64,000 nt of DNA from Paucilactobacillus hokkaidonensis JCM 18461 (GTDB lineage Bacteria; Bacillota; Bacilli; Lactobacillales; Lactobacillaceae), in contig NZ_AP014680.1 of NCBI RefSeq assembly GCF_000829395.1, forward strand, positions 1,302,001 to 1,366,000, written 5' to 3'. Position 1 is the stretch's first letter, and each line of letters begins with the position of its first letter. The notes beneath the pieces are model-generated. The model did no database searches and was not told where the DNA came from. It was given only the letters and a program-made list of their open reading frames with translations. Positions 63,944 to 64,000 of this stretch are shown here, piece by piece. The position numbers and the translations under genes were made by a program.

Positions 63944-64000
63944 CTAATTTAGTTGGAGATTCGAAATAAATTTTTCGTAATTGACCTGTTCACCAGTTTC
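63944..64000 (-). CDS. C-terminal end of an upstream minus-strand gene, partial
   Basis: Reading the minus strand from the right edge gives 18 codons ([18 protein letters not shown]) followed by TAG at 63944-63946, 19 bases before the csp start codon. The end of a gene extending beyond the window is plausible because no stop interrupts the frame, but 18 residues are too few for a family call. Confidence 0.45.
   Translation of the reverse strand, partial: ETGEQVNYEKFISNLQLN

Overview
The window looks like a chromosomal housekeeping segment of a low-GC lactic acid bacterium in the Lactobacillaceae. The evidence is the gene content and gene order: tuf-tig-clpX-ysxC, ylbG-rsmD-coaD-ylbL followed by comEA-comEB-comEC, ftsW-pyc, pdhABCD-def, and iscS-(DUF1831)-mnmA with a TPR gene and recD2. 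It also carries lactobacillar small families (DUF1831, SPJ_0845, UPF0223, UPF0340, RpoY), AGGAGG-type ribosome sites and frequent TTG/GTG starts. I cannot name the species. Most genes lie on the minus strand. No rRNA, tRNA, CRISPR array or prophage was seen.

Layout. 1-3.5 kb: the end of a YfhO-type membrane protein, small unknowns, a DUF1801 protein and a nucleoside deoxyribosyltransferase. 3.5-11.8 kb (minus): purine salvage and DNA/RNA maintenance (apt, recJ, an SDR enzyme, rnz, obg, uvrC). 11.9-13.9 kb: an orphan GlnQ-type ATPase, a 48-residue SPJ_0845 protein read from the opposite strand, a MazG-like protein and ysxC. 14-22.5 kb (minus): clpX, tig, tuf, a TPR-like protein, an RNase J2-type nuclease, dapA and rpsO; rpsT faces away from rpsO. 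23-30 kb (minus): holA, the late competence genes and the ylbG-rsmD-coaD-ylbL operon. 30-34.9 kb: pyc and ftsW. 34.96-36.5 kb: an intact ISLre2-type insertion sequence with inverted repeats and an 8-bp target duplication. 36.5-44.6 kb: typA, an inositol-phosphatase-family gene, UPF0223 and the pyruvate dehydrogenase operon with a possible catabolite-repression site. 44.8-53.5 kb is the most accessory part: def, rpoY, a lipid kinase, a LysM-NlpC/P60 wall hydrolase, several unknowns, a hydratase-family gene behind a complete T-box leader, an SDR enzyme, an Spx-like protein without its redox cysteines and a phosphatase. 53.5-64 kb (minus): UPF0340, a ribose-phosphate pyrophosphokinase with an altered PRPP loop, recD2, TPR, phosphatase, mnmA, DUF1831, cysteine desulfurase, mtn, nudF and a cold-shock-domain protein.

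How the genes work together. Several neighbourhoods form functional units: desulfurase and MnmA for tRNA 2-thiolation, ComEA/ComEC for DNA uptake, PDH E1-E2-E3 for acetyl-CoA, trigger factor with ClpX and EF-Tu for protein synthesis and quality control, and Mtn/NudF for nucleotide-derivative clean-up. The observations most worth a second look are the comEB-comEC junction, where the N-terminus of ComEC has no ATG/GTG/TTG start and is in frame with comEB across one stop codon; the T-box in front of a hydratase-family enzyme; the cysteine-less Spx homologue; the altered Prs; and the insertion sequence lying just upstream of the ftsW promoter. All functional assignments rest on reading the translated sequence; no database search was run.
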